Shown here in pieces: positions 45,496 through 55,047 of a stretch of 64,000 nucleotides of DNA. This DNA comes from CBDDEI01 sp965226775. Lineage in GTDB: Bacteria > Chloroflexota > Dehalococcoidia > SHYD01. The DNA lies in NCBI GenBank assembly GCA_965226775.1, contig CBDDEI010000002.1, forward strand, positions 992,001 through 1,056,000, in the 5' to 3' direction. Under the pieces are notes generated by a model. That model ran no database searches and was not told the DNA's origin. It was given only the letters and a program-made list of their open reading frames with translations. Positions within the stretch are counted from its first letter, which is position 1. Each line of letters starts with the position of its first letter. Made by a program: the position numbers and the translations under genes.

Positions 45496-47022
45496 GTGCC
45501 ATTCCTGAACATTTGGGTCATCGCTGTCTTTGGCATCTACTTCGCCGCTCTGATTGGCATTGCCGTTGTGCGGGCGCAGCGGATGCGCGCGATGCAGGAC
45601 TACGTGCTGGGCGGCCGGCAACTGAACGCTCTCACATCCGGCCTGAGCGCTGGCTCCTCTGCGGTGAGCAGCGGTTCCATGCTTGTCGTGCCGGCGCTGG
45701 CTTTCGCCGACGGCGGGGCGACGGTGTGGTTGGCAGGCAGCATCTTCCTCGGCGCCGTGCTCTCCTGGACCCTCCTCGCGAAGCGACTGCGGCGTTACAC
45801 CATGGCTGCCGGCGACTCGCTCACTATCTCGGAGTTTCTGGAGAAGCGCTTCGACGACCGTACAGGCGTGCTTCGGTCGTTGGTCGCTGTCGTTACGCTC
45901 TTCTTCGTCATCATCTACATTTCGTCCGGACTTGTGGGCGGGTCGAAGCTACTGCAGGAGACGTTTGGGCTTGCACCCAGTGCTGGCATCGCGGTGACGC
46001 TGCTCGCCGTGGCTTCGTATACGCTGGTGGGCGGGTTCATGGCGGTTTCCCGCACCGACGTGTTCCAGTCCCTGATAATGCTCGGCTCTTTCACGATCAT
46101 CCCAGTCATGCTGTTGCAGGCAACAGACAACCCTATCAGCGGATTAGTTTCAGGCGGCAACGAGTACCTGAACCCGCTCAACGACTCGAAGGGTGGCGCG
46201 CTGTCCTGGGTGTACCTGGCATCGCTACCGGGATGGGCGTTCGGTGCGTTGGGTTCGCTGCGAGTGCTGCAGCGCTACATGGCCATCCGCGACGAGAATA
46301 CAATCCCTACGAGCCGCAACATTGCTGTAGCCTGGCTCCTCTTGATAACCGCCTTTGGTGTCGCTATAGGGTGGGCGGCGCGGCCGGCGCTGGAACAGGC
46401 TGGTATGCTACAGCCGGTGCTAGGCGACCCAGAGAAGGTCTACTTTGTGGTGACGGAGGTGTTCTTCCATCCTTTCTTTGCGGGCGTGCTGCTGTGCGGT
46501 GTGATCGCTGCAGTGATGAGCACGGCGGACTCCCAGCTGCTGTTGGGCTCGGCCGTCGCGGCAGACGACCTGCCGGTCCTGCGGCGGTTCACCTATGCCC
46601 TGCAGGCGCAGGCCCGCATCTGGATGGGGCGATTTCTGCTCGTGGTGATCGGATTGGTGGCAATGGCCATTGCACTGTACAGGCCCGACTCAATCCTGGA
46701 GCTGGTGGCGTACGCCTTTGGTGGGATGGGCTCGGCCTTTGGCCCGTGCCTCATTCTGGCGCTGTACTGGAGGCGCTTCAACTACTGGGGAGCGACGGCG
46801 GGCGTGCTTGCCGGGACTGCGGTGTCGTCAGTCTGGGGCTTCGCGACAGGGGGACCCGGCGGCATGTGGGACATCATGGTCGCAACGCCCGGATTCGTGG
46901 CCGGGCTATCAGCCGCCGTAGGGGCGACGCTTCTGACACCCGATCCACCGCCCCACGTGAAGGCATTGTTCGATGAGGTGAACTCACCGCTAGGGACGGA
47001 CGTCAACGAAACCAAGGCTTGA
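45496..47022 (+). CDS. Sodium:solute symporter (SSS family)
   Basis: The 508-residue protein starts at a GTG with a purine-rich sequence upstream and has about 13 hydrophobic segments. Family features include YVLGGRQLNALTSGLSAGSS, where the first part of the sodium site lies, AGDSLTISEFLEKRF, AVSRTDVFQSLIMLGSFTII and CGVIAAVMSTADSQLLLGSA. The last corresponds to the SSS signature region of helix 8/9. It is most like PutP/PanF-type symporters, which take up proline, pantothenate or similar solutes with sodium. The solute cannot be assigned. It is an intact gene surrounded by relics on both sides. Confidence 0.9.
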   Translation: MPFLNIWVIAVFGIYFAALIGIAVVRAQRMRAMQDYVLGGRQLNALTSGLSAGSSAVSSGSMLVVPALAFADGGATVWLAGSIFLGAVLSWTLLAKRLRRYTMAAGDSLTISEFLEKRFDDRTGVLRSLVAVVTLFFVIIYISSGLVGGSKLLQETFGLAPSAGIAVTLLAVASYTLVGGFMAVSRTDVFQSLIMLGSFTIIPVMLLQATDNPISGLVSGGNEYLNPLNDSKGGALSWVYLASLPGWAFGALGSLRVLQRYMAIRDENTIPTSRNIAVAWLLLITAFGVAIGWAARPALEQAGMLQPVLGDPEKVYFVVTEVFFHPFFAGVLLCGVIAAVMSTADSQLLLGSAVAADDLPVLRRFTYALQAQARIWMGRFLLVVIGLVAMAIALYRPDSILELVAYAFGGMGSAFGPCLILALYWRRFNYWGATAGVLAGTAVSSVWGFATGGPGGMWDIMVATPGFVAGLSAAVGATLLTPDPPPHVKALFDEVNSPLGTDVNETKA

Positions 47023-47192
47023 GGAGGGATGCACTCCCTAGTGCGGCGTGGCATGGGCACAGAGTGGGGCAAGGCCTGTGCCGCGCTGGGTATTTTCGAG
47101 ACCCTACGCATTGGGAGGGTGGCCCGACTACCCTTCCTCTAACGCAGCCTCACAGGCTGCCCAGCCACATCTCTAAGACGGTTCTGCACTAC

Positions 47193-47380
47193 CGTAAAAA
47201 TAGGCCCACCAAACTATACTAAACGCAAGAACCTTCGACCGTGTTGCGGTTCATGTTGGCTAAGGGGCTGCCCAGCAATGGTGACAGGCCAATGCCGGCG
47301 ATAGTGCAGAGTCGCGAGGCGGCCAGCTGTATCCAAGGATCATTGAGAACTAGGCTTAGAGGTGAAGTAAATGGAATCCC
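47193..47380 (+). repeat. Dispersed repeat, copy 3
   Basis: After AAAAATAGGCCCACC comes AGAACCTTCGACCGTGTTGC, then GGTTCATGTTGGCTAAGGGG. It ends with TTGAGAACTAGGCTTAGAGG followed by TGAAGTAAATGGA, as in the copy at 15055, where this end touches the tRNA-Leu fragment. Here it is followed by ATCCCTTCCCTG, which could be a degenerate trace of the same tRNA 3' end. Confidence 0.65.
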
Positions 47381-47659
47381 TTCCCTGACGCCTGCCCCAA
47401 TGCACGGCCTGGATTGTGAATCCATCAGCTCTTGTCTTCATAATACCGGCGTCTGCTTTGGGCTAGTTCTGTAGCGTGACCGCCACGACAACGTAGAATA
47501 CTCGTCCGTCTAATCTTCTTTTAATCGCAGACCGGCAAGATGGTGATATGGTATTTCATAGAGACACTATGTCTCAACAGTGTTCAGAGGGTTCTGTGTA
47601 AGTCTGGCCATGCGCCTGGTAGGCTCACACCCCGGCACATTCGAGATAATTCTGTCTAT

Positions 47660-47770
47660 CGTCAAAATAGGCCCACATCCTGGACAAAACCAAGAACCTT
47701 CGTGTTGCGGTTCATGTTGGCTAAGGGGTTGCCAGGGTGACAGCCTGCCGCTGCAATCGGGCGGCCTTCA
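47660..47770 (+). repeat. Dispersed repeat, copy 4
   Basis: It contains CAAAATAGGCCCAC, AAAACCAAGAACCTTCGTGT, GCGGTTCATGTTGGCTAAGG and GGTGACAGCCTGCCGCTGCA, nearly identical to copy 2 (15055) over about 70 bp and to copy 3 at its beginning. Confidence 0.7.
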
Positions 47771-48119
47771 ATCCGAGCCAGGCTAAAAATGGAAGACGGA
47801 GGAACTATCCAAGCCCGATGTCCGCTGCTGGGAGTCACCTCGGCCTTGAGCAGTTAGCCCAGGGGTGGCTCCCTGCATCTTTTGGGCTCGTACTATGACT
47901 AGGCTTTCTTTAACATGAAGTAATGGCCTGATGCTCTTGGCGTTGTAATTAGCTCCCCAGTTCGGCCTAAGAATACTCCGTAATGAATGCTGCCGGACAA
48001 ACAAAATCCTCGAAAGTGGCGGACTTCCAACCCTCATATGCCACAAAGTGCCCATTCCGTTCAGAAGGTAAGTATTTACGGGTGAATGGCCCCGCTGCGG
48101 CCTAGTCTGCAGAAGCCTT

Positions 48120-48868
48120 CAGAAGCTGAGCACCGTAGGTGGCTTTGTTTGTTCAACTTTGACGAATTGACCTTGCTCACCGAATCGTATGTAGTTCCGT
48201 ATCTCATTAAAGCCTGCAGAAAGAACAAAGGCTCCGCCGCGGCTAAATAGTTAAAAGCAATCTTTGCGACACCTCTGTGAACACTCTCGTCTTCACGGGT
48301 TTCAACATTAATCGGAACCAGTGTCTCGGATATGCCTTCATTGCTTGCTTCCACTCCAAGCATCTCAACGCTTACTCCGAGATTGCTTAGGGCTGCGGTA
48401 GCCGCTGCCAGTCTAAATCGCTCGAAATCTTTACTCTTATCTAAATCTTCCAGCTTTTCTCGCCCGGTGCTAATATCCTCACTAGTTACAAATCTCTGCG
48501 CGTTGGTTTCAGTGGTACTTTATTCCCGACGCAGCAATTGGCCATCTACAGCTTACGGGTCAACAGGAATGTTTACTGGCCCCATCAGTACAGAACAGTT
48601 TACTCGTTCATGATCAATCTTGTTTAACTCAGTAGCTGGCCGGTATCCAAGCATATAGCGCGCCACCCCTGGCTGGCTTGCCCGTGCAAGTATGCGGTCG
48701 AGGTTATTACCAAAGTATTGATTACAATCCCCACATACTTCTCCGTTGAGCACAAGGTTATCCTGGAATTTCCCAAATGCTTGAGGAATTACATGCTCAT
48801 CTGCTGGCATCATTGACTAAGCAGTAGATACATGTGGAATTTAGGTTTGGTGACTCATTACGCGGCAT
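48120..48868 (-). pseudogene. HNH-endonuclease-like protein, multiply broken
   Basis: The minus strand starts MPRNESPNLNSTCIYCLVND, with a CxxC. After a one-base shift it continues PADEHVIPQAFGKF and VCGDCNQYFGNNLDRILARA, the HNH-type zinc-finger nuclease pattern (CxxC, EHVIP, CxxCN). The same frame then has a TAA at about 48555 and another near 48523. It goes on FERFRLAAATAALSNLGVSV and SVHRGVAKIAFNYLA; a final shift near 48245 gives FNEIRNYIRFGEQGQFVKVE and a stop at 48120. The complete domain order is preserved, but at least two stops and two frameshifts make it a pseudogene. Such proteins often accompany mobile or defence DNA. Confidence 0.7.
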
Positions 48869-48971
48869 TCTCAACTCCACTAACAAGACATAACTACTCA
48901 GTATTGTAGGTGTTTCTTTTTGAGGGATTGTCTTATGCCGCACGACAGAATAATGCCACGCGTTCGTAGAC

Positions 48972-49592
48972 ATGGCGACGGTGCTGCCCCAGGCAGACAT
49001 CGGCGACTACCGGCTGTCCCATGTGACCATCGATGAAGCATGGCTGCAGCGATGGAACGACTATCTGCGGCAGAAGGGCGACAAGGCGGGCCTGCGAGAG
49101 GCGCGCACCCTGCGGCCGGGGACCTACGCTCGACTCACCAACTCCTACACCGGCTGGATGGACGACACTCACTTTGAGCGTGAGACCAACGAGCGGTTCC
49201 TCCAAGCGGCTTACGGAGACGTCCTCATTGCCGGGCTAGGGCTTGGGATGCTTCCCACGGCGCTGCTGCGTGACCCCTCGATCCGCTCCATCACCGTGCT
49301 AGAGCGCCAGCCGGAGGTCATCGACCTGGTGTACCCGCATATCAGGGAGGCTCGGCTCACCGTGCTACGGGCGGACGCGACTGCTCCGCCGTTACGGGGG
49401 CGTGCCTACGACAGCATCTATCTGGACATCTGGCCGGATGTGCGCGGCGAGCACTGGCCGCAGATGAAGGCGTTGCTGAAGCTGTACCGCACCTTCCGGA
49501 AACCGGGCGGCTTGGTGCAAGCGTGGGTAAAGGGCAGGGTGCAGCGGGCGTATTTGCAGGGGCGCAGGCCAGCTGAAGCAGCGCGGACTTGA
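48972..49592 (+). CDS. Class I SAM-dependent methyltransferase, spermidine-synthase-like fold
   Basis: The 206-residue protein has YGDVLIAGLGLGMLPTALLR (glycine-rich SAM loop), SITVLERQPEVIDLVYPHI (acidic residue after the second strand), LTVLRADATAPPLRGRAYDS and IYLDIWPD. This arrangement resembles the Rossmann core of spermidine synthase and related methyltransferases. The N-terminal 85 residues lack a recognised domain, although THFERETNERFLQAAYGDVL resembles the segment preceding the core in spermidine-synthase-like proteins. There is no clear ribosome binding site at this ATG. The substrate is unknown. Confidence 0.75.
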   Translation: MATVLPQADIGDYRLSHVTIDEAWLQRWNDYLRQKGDKAGLREARTLRPGTYARLTNSYTGWMDDTHFERETNERFLQAAYGDVLIAGLGLGMLPTALLRDPSIRSITVLERQPEVIDLVYPHIREARLTVLRADATAPPLRGRAYDSIYLDIWPDVRGEHWPQMKALLKLYRTFRKPGGLVQAWVKGRVQRAYLQGRRPAEAART

Positions 49593-49708
49593 CAGCGCCA
49601 GGCGTGCCTACTAGAGTGGCGATGATTGAATATGGTTGCGCTCCTTATACGCACACGGGCGCATTCTTACGTGTACGCAGGGAATTCAGGTAAGGAGGTG
49701 GCAGCACT

Positions 49709-50713
49709 ATGGCTGAGATCGTTCTAGGACTAGGTACTCCCCATTCCCCCCTTGCGAGTCTTCCTGGGAAGTTCTGGAAGATGCAGGGCGATAACGAAAT
49801 GAGGAACCCCGGCCCCATCCGGGTCGCTTATGGCGGGGGTGAGGTTGATGAACTCCGCAAGATCCGCGAGCCTATACTCAAGGACCAGATCACGGAGGAA
49901 GCGCAGGAAGCCAAGTTCCAGCGGGCACAGGTGGGCGTTGCCGGCCTGCGCAAGTACCTTGCAGAGGCCAAAGTAGATGTGCTGGTGACCATTGCCGACG
50001 ACCAGCAGGACCTGTTCCTGTTTGACTGCATGCCTGCTTTTGCTATCTACAAGGGCGAGACCATAACGAACTACAAGCCGGATCCCAACCGGCAGGTGCC
50101 GGAGTATTCCGCTGCCGCGCGCTGGGGCACCCGTCCCGTCGAAGCCGACGAACATTATCCCGCTCATCCCGAGCTGGCGTTGCACCTAGTCAAGTCGCTC
50201 ATCTCGCAGGAGTTCGACGTTACCTACCTGCAGGAGCCCCGTGACGGCCGAGAGTGGGCTGGTGGCTTCACCTTTGTGAACCGCCGCCTGATGCCGGAAG
50301 GCAGCCTGCCAATGGTGCCGTTGATGCTGAACACCTACTACCCGCCCAACAGCCCGTCTGCAAAGCGGTGCTGGGACCTGGGTGTTGCCCTGGCCAAGGC
50401 CATCGAGAGCTGGGATAGCGACCAGCGAGTGTGCGTCGTTTCGTCGGGCGGTCTAACCCACCCCATCGTCGACGAAGAGCTGGACCGCCGCTGCCTGGAC
50501 CTCATGGTAAAGGGTGACAAAGAGGGCCTGAGCGCTATTGAGGAGGAGGTCTTTGTTCTGGGCACCTCCGAGATCAAGAACTGGATCACGGGCGCGGCGT
50601 GCATGGAGACGGCCGGTTTCCACATGAACGTGCTGGACTATATCCCCGGCTATCGCAGCGTGGTAGCCACGGGCTGTGGCCTAGCCTTTGCGGAGTGGCA
50701 CAACGGTCACTAA
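49709..50713 (+). CDS. LigB-type extradiol ring-cleavage dioxygenase (catalytic subunit)
   Basis: AAGGAGGT stands 9 bases before the ATG. The 334-residue protein starts AEIVLGLGTPHSPLASLPGK, with the early metal-binding histidine seen in LigB/protocatechuate 4,5-dioxygenase beta subunits, and has VDVLVTIADDQQDLFLFDCM, DEHYPAHPELALHLVKSLIS and VCVVSSGGLTHPIVDEELDR, all typical. These enzymes cleave catechol-like rings next to the hydroxyl groups with Fe(II). No separate alpha subunit (LigA) gene is adjacent, so it may be a stand-alone type. The substrate is not evident. A terminator follows. Confidence 0.85.
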   Translation: MAEIVLGLGTPHSPLASLPGKFWKMQGDNEMRNPGPIRVAYGGGEVDELRKIREPILKDQITEEAQEAKFQRAQVGVAGLRKYLAEAKVDVLVTIADDQQDLFLFDCMPAFAIYKGETITNYKPDPNRQVPEYSAAARWGTRPVEADEHYPAHPELALHLVKSLISQEFDVTYLQEPRDGREWAGGFTFVNRRLMPEGSLPMVPLMLNTYYPPNSPSAKRCWDLGVALAKAIESWDSDQRVCVVSSGGLTHPIVDEELDRRCLDLMVKGDKEGLSAIEEEVFVLGTSEIKNWITGAACMETAGFHMNVLDYIPGYRSVVATGCGLAFAEWHNGH

Positions 50714-50748
50714 ACCGCAGTAGCAGCCTTCCGTAAACAAGGCATTAC

Positions 50749-50791
50749 AGCTCCGGGGTCGGACATTGCGTCCGGCTCCGGAGCTTTCTTT
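50749..50791 (+). terminator. Rho-independent terminator after the dioxygenase gene
   Basis: AGCTCCGG (50749-50756) pairs with CCGGAGCT (50778-50785). The inner GGAC/GTCC extends the stem, and TTTCTTTT follows. It lies 36 bp after the stop codon. Confidence 0.8.
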
Positions 50792-51015
50792 TGCGCTCCA
50801 TAGAAGCGTAAGCGCTGTTCATTGCCGGAAGAACGGCGCTCTTAGCGGTGCAGGATGTCGCTCTCGTTCCCGTAGCTATCGCTTGAGGACGCTTTTCCTC
50901 ATAGGAGCAGGAGTGTGTCTAATGCACTCCTGGGTGTTTTCCGCTAAGATCGTTGGCTAGAAGTCGCCCTCTCAAGCGCAAGCGCGAGAAGCGTATTAAC
51001 AAGGAGAATTACCCA

Positions 51016-52224
51016 ATGCCAGATATCAAAGTCTATGGCGCGTCTTGGTGCCCCGATTGCAAACGCTCGAAGAAATTCCTGGCAGAACACCGTGTGCCCT
51101 ATGACTGGATCGATATCGATGCAGACAGGGACGGGTTGCGCTTTGTGGAGCAGCTACAGGGCGGTGGACGTACCATCCCCACCATCATCTTTCCCGATGA
51201 CAGCTTCCTGCTGGAACCGAGTGACGACCAGCTAGCCCAAAAGCTTGGCCTGAAGCTAGAGGCGTCTCGCTCCTTTTACGACCTGGCGATAGTGGGCGGC
51301 GGCCCGGCTGGCTTGGTGGCGGCGCTCTATGCAGCCCGAGAGGGGATACAAGCTATTGTGCTGGAAAAGAGCGCTTTGGGCGGCCAAGCGGGGGTAACCG
51401 AGCGCATAGATAACTATCCCGGCTTTCCTGAAGGCGTGGGGGGAGCGGACCTTGCCGAGAAGTTTGTCGCCCAGTGCCAGCGGTACGGTGTGGAGCTGCT
51501 TCCCGCCGTGGAGACACAAACTATTGAACAGAGCGGCGATGACATAGTGCTGCGGCTAGGCACCGGCCAGGAGATCGGTGCACACAGCGTTATCCTGGCA
51601 ACCGGCTCGTCGTATCGCCGGCTTGGTGTGCCTGGAGAGGCGGAACTGATAGGGGCCGGCATCCATTTCTGCGCCACCTGCGACGGGCCATTCTACAAGG
51701 GAGCGGAAGAGCTACTAGTCATTGGTGGGGGCAACTCCGGCCTTGAGGAAGGGCTCTTCCTAAGTCAATTTGCCCAGCGTATCCGGGTTGTTGAGTTTAA
51801 TCCCGAGCTAAAGGCTTCACAACTGCTCCAGGATAAAGTACGGGCGCATCCGCAGTTTGAGGTCCTTACGAACGTGCAGATTAGCGAGATTAGCGGCAAA
51901 GGTAGGCTGGAGGAGGTCGTTGCTAAAGACCGTTCTACCGGCCAGGAGTACCGGTGGCATCCATCTGCCGCGTTCGTGTTTATCGGTCTGGACCCCAATA
52001 CCGGTTTTCTCAAGGGAACACTGGAGCTCGACCGGTGGGGGTTCATCACCACGGATGGCCGGATGCAGACCTCCATGCCGGGCGTCTTTGCCGCGGGGGA
52101 CGTCCGCCTGGGATCCACCAAACAACTGGGTTCGGCGGTGGGTGAAGGCATCACTGCGTTACTTATGGTGCGGCAGTACCTAAAAGAGCATCAGCATCTG
52201 TCGGCTGTGGGGGCCAACGCATAA
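51016..52224 (+). CDS. Glutaredoxin-thioredoxin reductase fusion
   Basis: The start ATG at 51016 follows AAGGAG by 9 bases (the frame is open further upstream to 50953). Residues 1-80 are a glutaredoxin/NrdH-like domain, with YGASWCPDCKRSKKFL holding a CxxC active site and GGRTIPTIIFPD the cis-proline loop. From about 90, DLAIVGGGPAGLVAALYAAR is the FAD-binding site. HFCATCDGPFYKG is the redox CxxC of thioredoxin reductase, LLVIGGGNSGLEEGLFLSQF the NADPH site, and GVFAAGDVRLG the final FAD motif. A separate thioredoxin may be unnecessary if electrons pass to the attached glutaredoxin domain. The peroxiredoxin gene 21 bp downstream is a natural partner for peroxide removal. Confidence 0.92.
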   Translation: MPDIKVYGASWCPDCKRSKKFLAEHRVPYDWIDIDADRDGLRFVEQLQGGGRTIPTIIFPDDSFLLEPSDDQLAQKLGLKLEASRSFYDLAIVGGGPAGLVAALYAAREGIQAIVLEKSALGGQAGVTERIDNYPGFPEGVGGADLAEKFVAQCQRYGVELLPAVETQTIEQSGDDIVLRLGTGQEIGAHSVILATGSSYRRLGVPGEAELIGAGIHFCATCDGPFYKGAEELLVIGGGNSGLEEGLFLSQFAQRIRVVEFNPELKASQLLQDKVRAHPQFEVLTNVQISEISGKGRLEEVVAKDRSTGQEYRWHPSAAFVFIGLDPNTGFLKGTLELDRWGFITTDGRMQTSMPGVFAAGDVRLGSTKQLGSAVGEGITALLMVRQYLKEHQHLSAVGANA

Positions 52225-52245
52225 GGGGCTCTGTAGTTGTGACGT

Positions 52246-52749
52246 ATGGGTGAAAAACTCGTGCAGGGCGCGAAGCTCCCGCCGATTACGTTGAGGCTAG
52301 TGGATGGCAGCGCGCTCAAACTGCCAGACGAACTTCCCGGCCGGTACTTGGCGCTCTTGTTCTATCGCGGGACGTGGTGCCCGTATTGCAAACGGCAGCT
52401 AGCCAGCTACCAAGCCAAGCTGGGCGAGCTGGAGAGCGCCGGTGTCACCGTGGTCGCAGCTGCGGTTGACCCCTTAGCCCAGACGAAGGAGATGGTTGAG
52501 TCCCTCGGCCTCACTTTTCCCGTGGCCTATGGGGTGACGGATGCTGACGTGGCCGAGTACGGCCCTTGGTTTGGAGACGACCAGCACGGTCACTACATCC
52601 AGCCTATGGAGCTGATAGTGCTCAGAGGCGGGACCGTGTTTGGGAGTATGTACGCTTCTGGTCCCGTTGGGCGCATAGGGGTAGAAGAGGTGCTGGACGC
52701 GGTGCGGAGCCGGGAGGGACGACGGCTTGGGCAGGCGCAGGCGCGCTGA
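52246..52749 (+). CDS. Peroxiredoxin, AhpC/TSA-redoxin type
   Basis: The 167-residue thioredoxin-fold protein has LALLFYRGTWCPYCKRQLAS, where the peroxidatic cysteine lies in a TxxCPYC motif, followed by GVTVVAAAVDPLAQTKEMVE and FPVAYGVTDADVAEYGPWFG. A second cysteine three residues on gives a CxxC rather than the classical distant resolving cysteine. The gene lies 21 bp after the glutaredoxin-thioredoxin reductase fusion, so the two probably form an NADPH-driven peroxide-reducing operon. A thiol-disulfide role cannot be excluded. Confidence 0.85.
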   Translation: MGEKLVQGAKLPPITLRLVDGSALKLPDELPGRYLALLFYRGTWCPYCKRQLASYQAKLGELESAGVTVVAAAVDPLAQTKEMVESLGLTFPVAYGVTDADVAEYGPWFGDDQHGHYIQPMELIVLRGGTVFGSMYASGPVGRIGVEEVLDAVRSREGRRLGQAQAR

Positions 52750-52881
52750 TCCTGGGTCTCCTCCAAAGTAAGCCACCGCAGCGCAGGCTCCTTCACGGCT
52801 TCAGCACCTCAGGAGCAGTGTCCGCCAGGGCATCTCTGCCCCAGTACGTCAGACTCAGCGCGACCCACCCTTTCGTTCTGC

Positions 52882-54126
<1,245 letters not shown>

Positions 54127-54447
54127 CTCTCCCTCCTTCTCGTAATTACCATTGTAAGCATGGTATCAGTTGCACAGCGAGCGGTAAGCCGAAAACTAAG
54201 CCTAAAGAAGCAGCTTCGGCCTCATTGTAGATGAGATTCCCTCGTAGTGACTCCTTAGACGCAGCTCAAGACAGGCATCGACAGGACAAGCTATCTTGAA
54301 CCTGGCTTCTTCTCCCCTTCTTTCCCCTAGCTAGAGAAGGAGAGTATACTCTACGCCAGCAGACAGGGGGCAGCATTGTGCGCCGTAAGCGGAGCACGCA
54401 CCCTAGCACAAGCTCATAACTTATCAACTAAAGAGGAGGGTTTGCAC
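54127..54447. other. 320-bp divergent intergenic region
   Basis: This stretch separates the divergent DUF3179 and cupin genes. It must hold both promoters, but I see no consensus -35/-10 pair on either strand. AGAGGAGGG before 54448 is the cupin ribosome binding site. Confidence 0.45.
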
Positions 54448-54939
54448 ATGGCAGACGCAACAGCACGTATTGGGCAAGAAGCCGCGGCGGGTCTAACCCC
54501 CGAGACGGCTGGAGACGGCATCCACGAGGTTACCAATTGGGCGGTCTATTCCCCGGAGGGCGGCAAGTCCGTCCGCATGTACACAGACCAGGACGTGAGC
54601 ATTACGGTCTGGAACCTGCTGCCGGGACAGGAGCACTCAGCGCACCTGCATCCGGAACGGGCGCACATTATGGTAGTGGTGTGCGGTACCGGCACAGCCC
54701 TGATTGGCGAAGAGAGGAAGCAGGTCCCGTTGAAGGCGGGCGACTATTACGTTGCGCCGCGAAACGTGATCCACGGCATCCTGAACACGGGCACAGAGCC
54801 GCTTTCCTACGCCACCATCAGCAACAACAACCAAGAGCGGAACACTGCGGTGCCGGTGGGTGAGCAGCAGGCTCCGGTTGGTAGGCAACCGGCAGGTATG
54901 GAAAACTGGCGTCCGGGCGGCGGCGGCCACAGCCAGTAA
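54448..54939 (+). CDS. Cupin-domain protein
   Basis: I prefer the ATG at 54448, behind GAGGAGGG, over the upstream GTG at 54376. The 163-residue protein has the first cupin motif GQEHSAHLHPERAHIMVVVC (histidines and glutamate for metal binding), then LKAGDYYVAPRNVIHGILNT, the second motif with its histidine. The tail is rich in glutamine, proline and glycine. It is a single-domain cupin that could be an isomerase, dioxygenase or regulator; the substrate cannot be told. It ends at a strong terminator. Confidence 0.85.
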   Translation: MADATARIGQEAAAGLTPETAGDGIHEVTNWAVYSPEGGKSVRMYTDQDVSITVWNLLPGQEHSAHLHPERAHIMVVVCGTGTALIGEERKQVPLKAGDYYVAPRNVIHGILNTGTEPLSYATISNNNQERNTAVPVGEQQAPVGRQPAGMENWRPGGGGHSQ

Positions 54940-54954
54940 GTAGCGCATAGCACA

Positions 54955-54983
54955 GGGGAGGGCTACATGCCCTCCCCCTTTTT
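54955..54983 (+). terminator. Rho-independent terminator of the cupin gene
   Basis: GGGGAGGG (54955-54962) pairs with the CCCTCCCC stretch at 54970-54977, and CTTTTT follows. It starts 15 bp after the stop codon. Confidence 0.85.
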
Positions 54984-54995
54984 GTTTGCCAAAGC

Positions 54996-55027
54996 AAAGG
55001 GAGCCCGCTTTAAGCGGGCTCCCTTTT
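54996..55027. terminator. Bidirectional terminator between convergent genes
   Basis: AAAGGGAGCCCGCTT and AAGCGGGCTCCCTTT form a near-perfect hairpin with an A-tract before and a T-tract after, so it can stop transcription from both sides. It lies 20 bp from the stop of the LVIVD-repeat gene on the other strand. Confidence 0.85.
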
Positions 55028-55047
55028 AGTGCACTGTAGGCGGGAGA

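Larger units (their letters stand above)
47023..48119. other. 1.1-kb non-coding stretch with repeat copies
   Basis: No believable gene is visible; short frames here have no coding character. It contains a GCAGCCT/AGGCTGC hairpin (47144-47160), without a T-tract, and two copies of the dispersed repeat, about 470 bp apart. It is more AT-rich than the genes around it. Confidence 0.55.

Noticed and set aside
45513..46976. 487-residue plus-strand frame overlapping the symporter
   Set aside because: It is a shadow of the symporter in another frame. It lacks membrane helices or motifs and has biased composition (many R, G, A).
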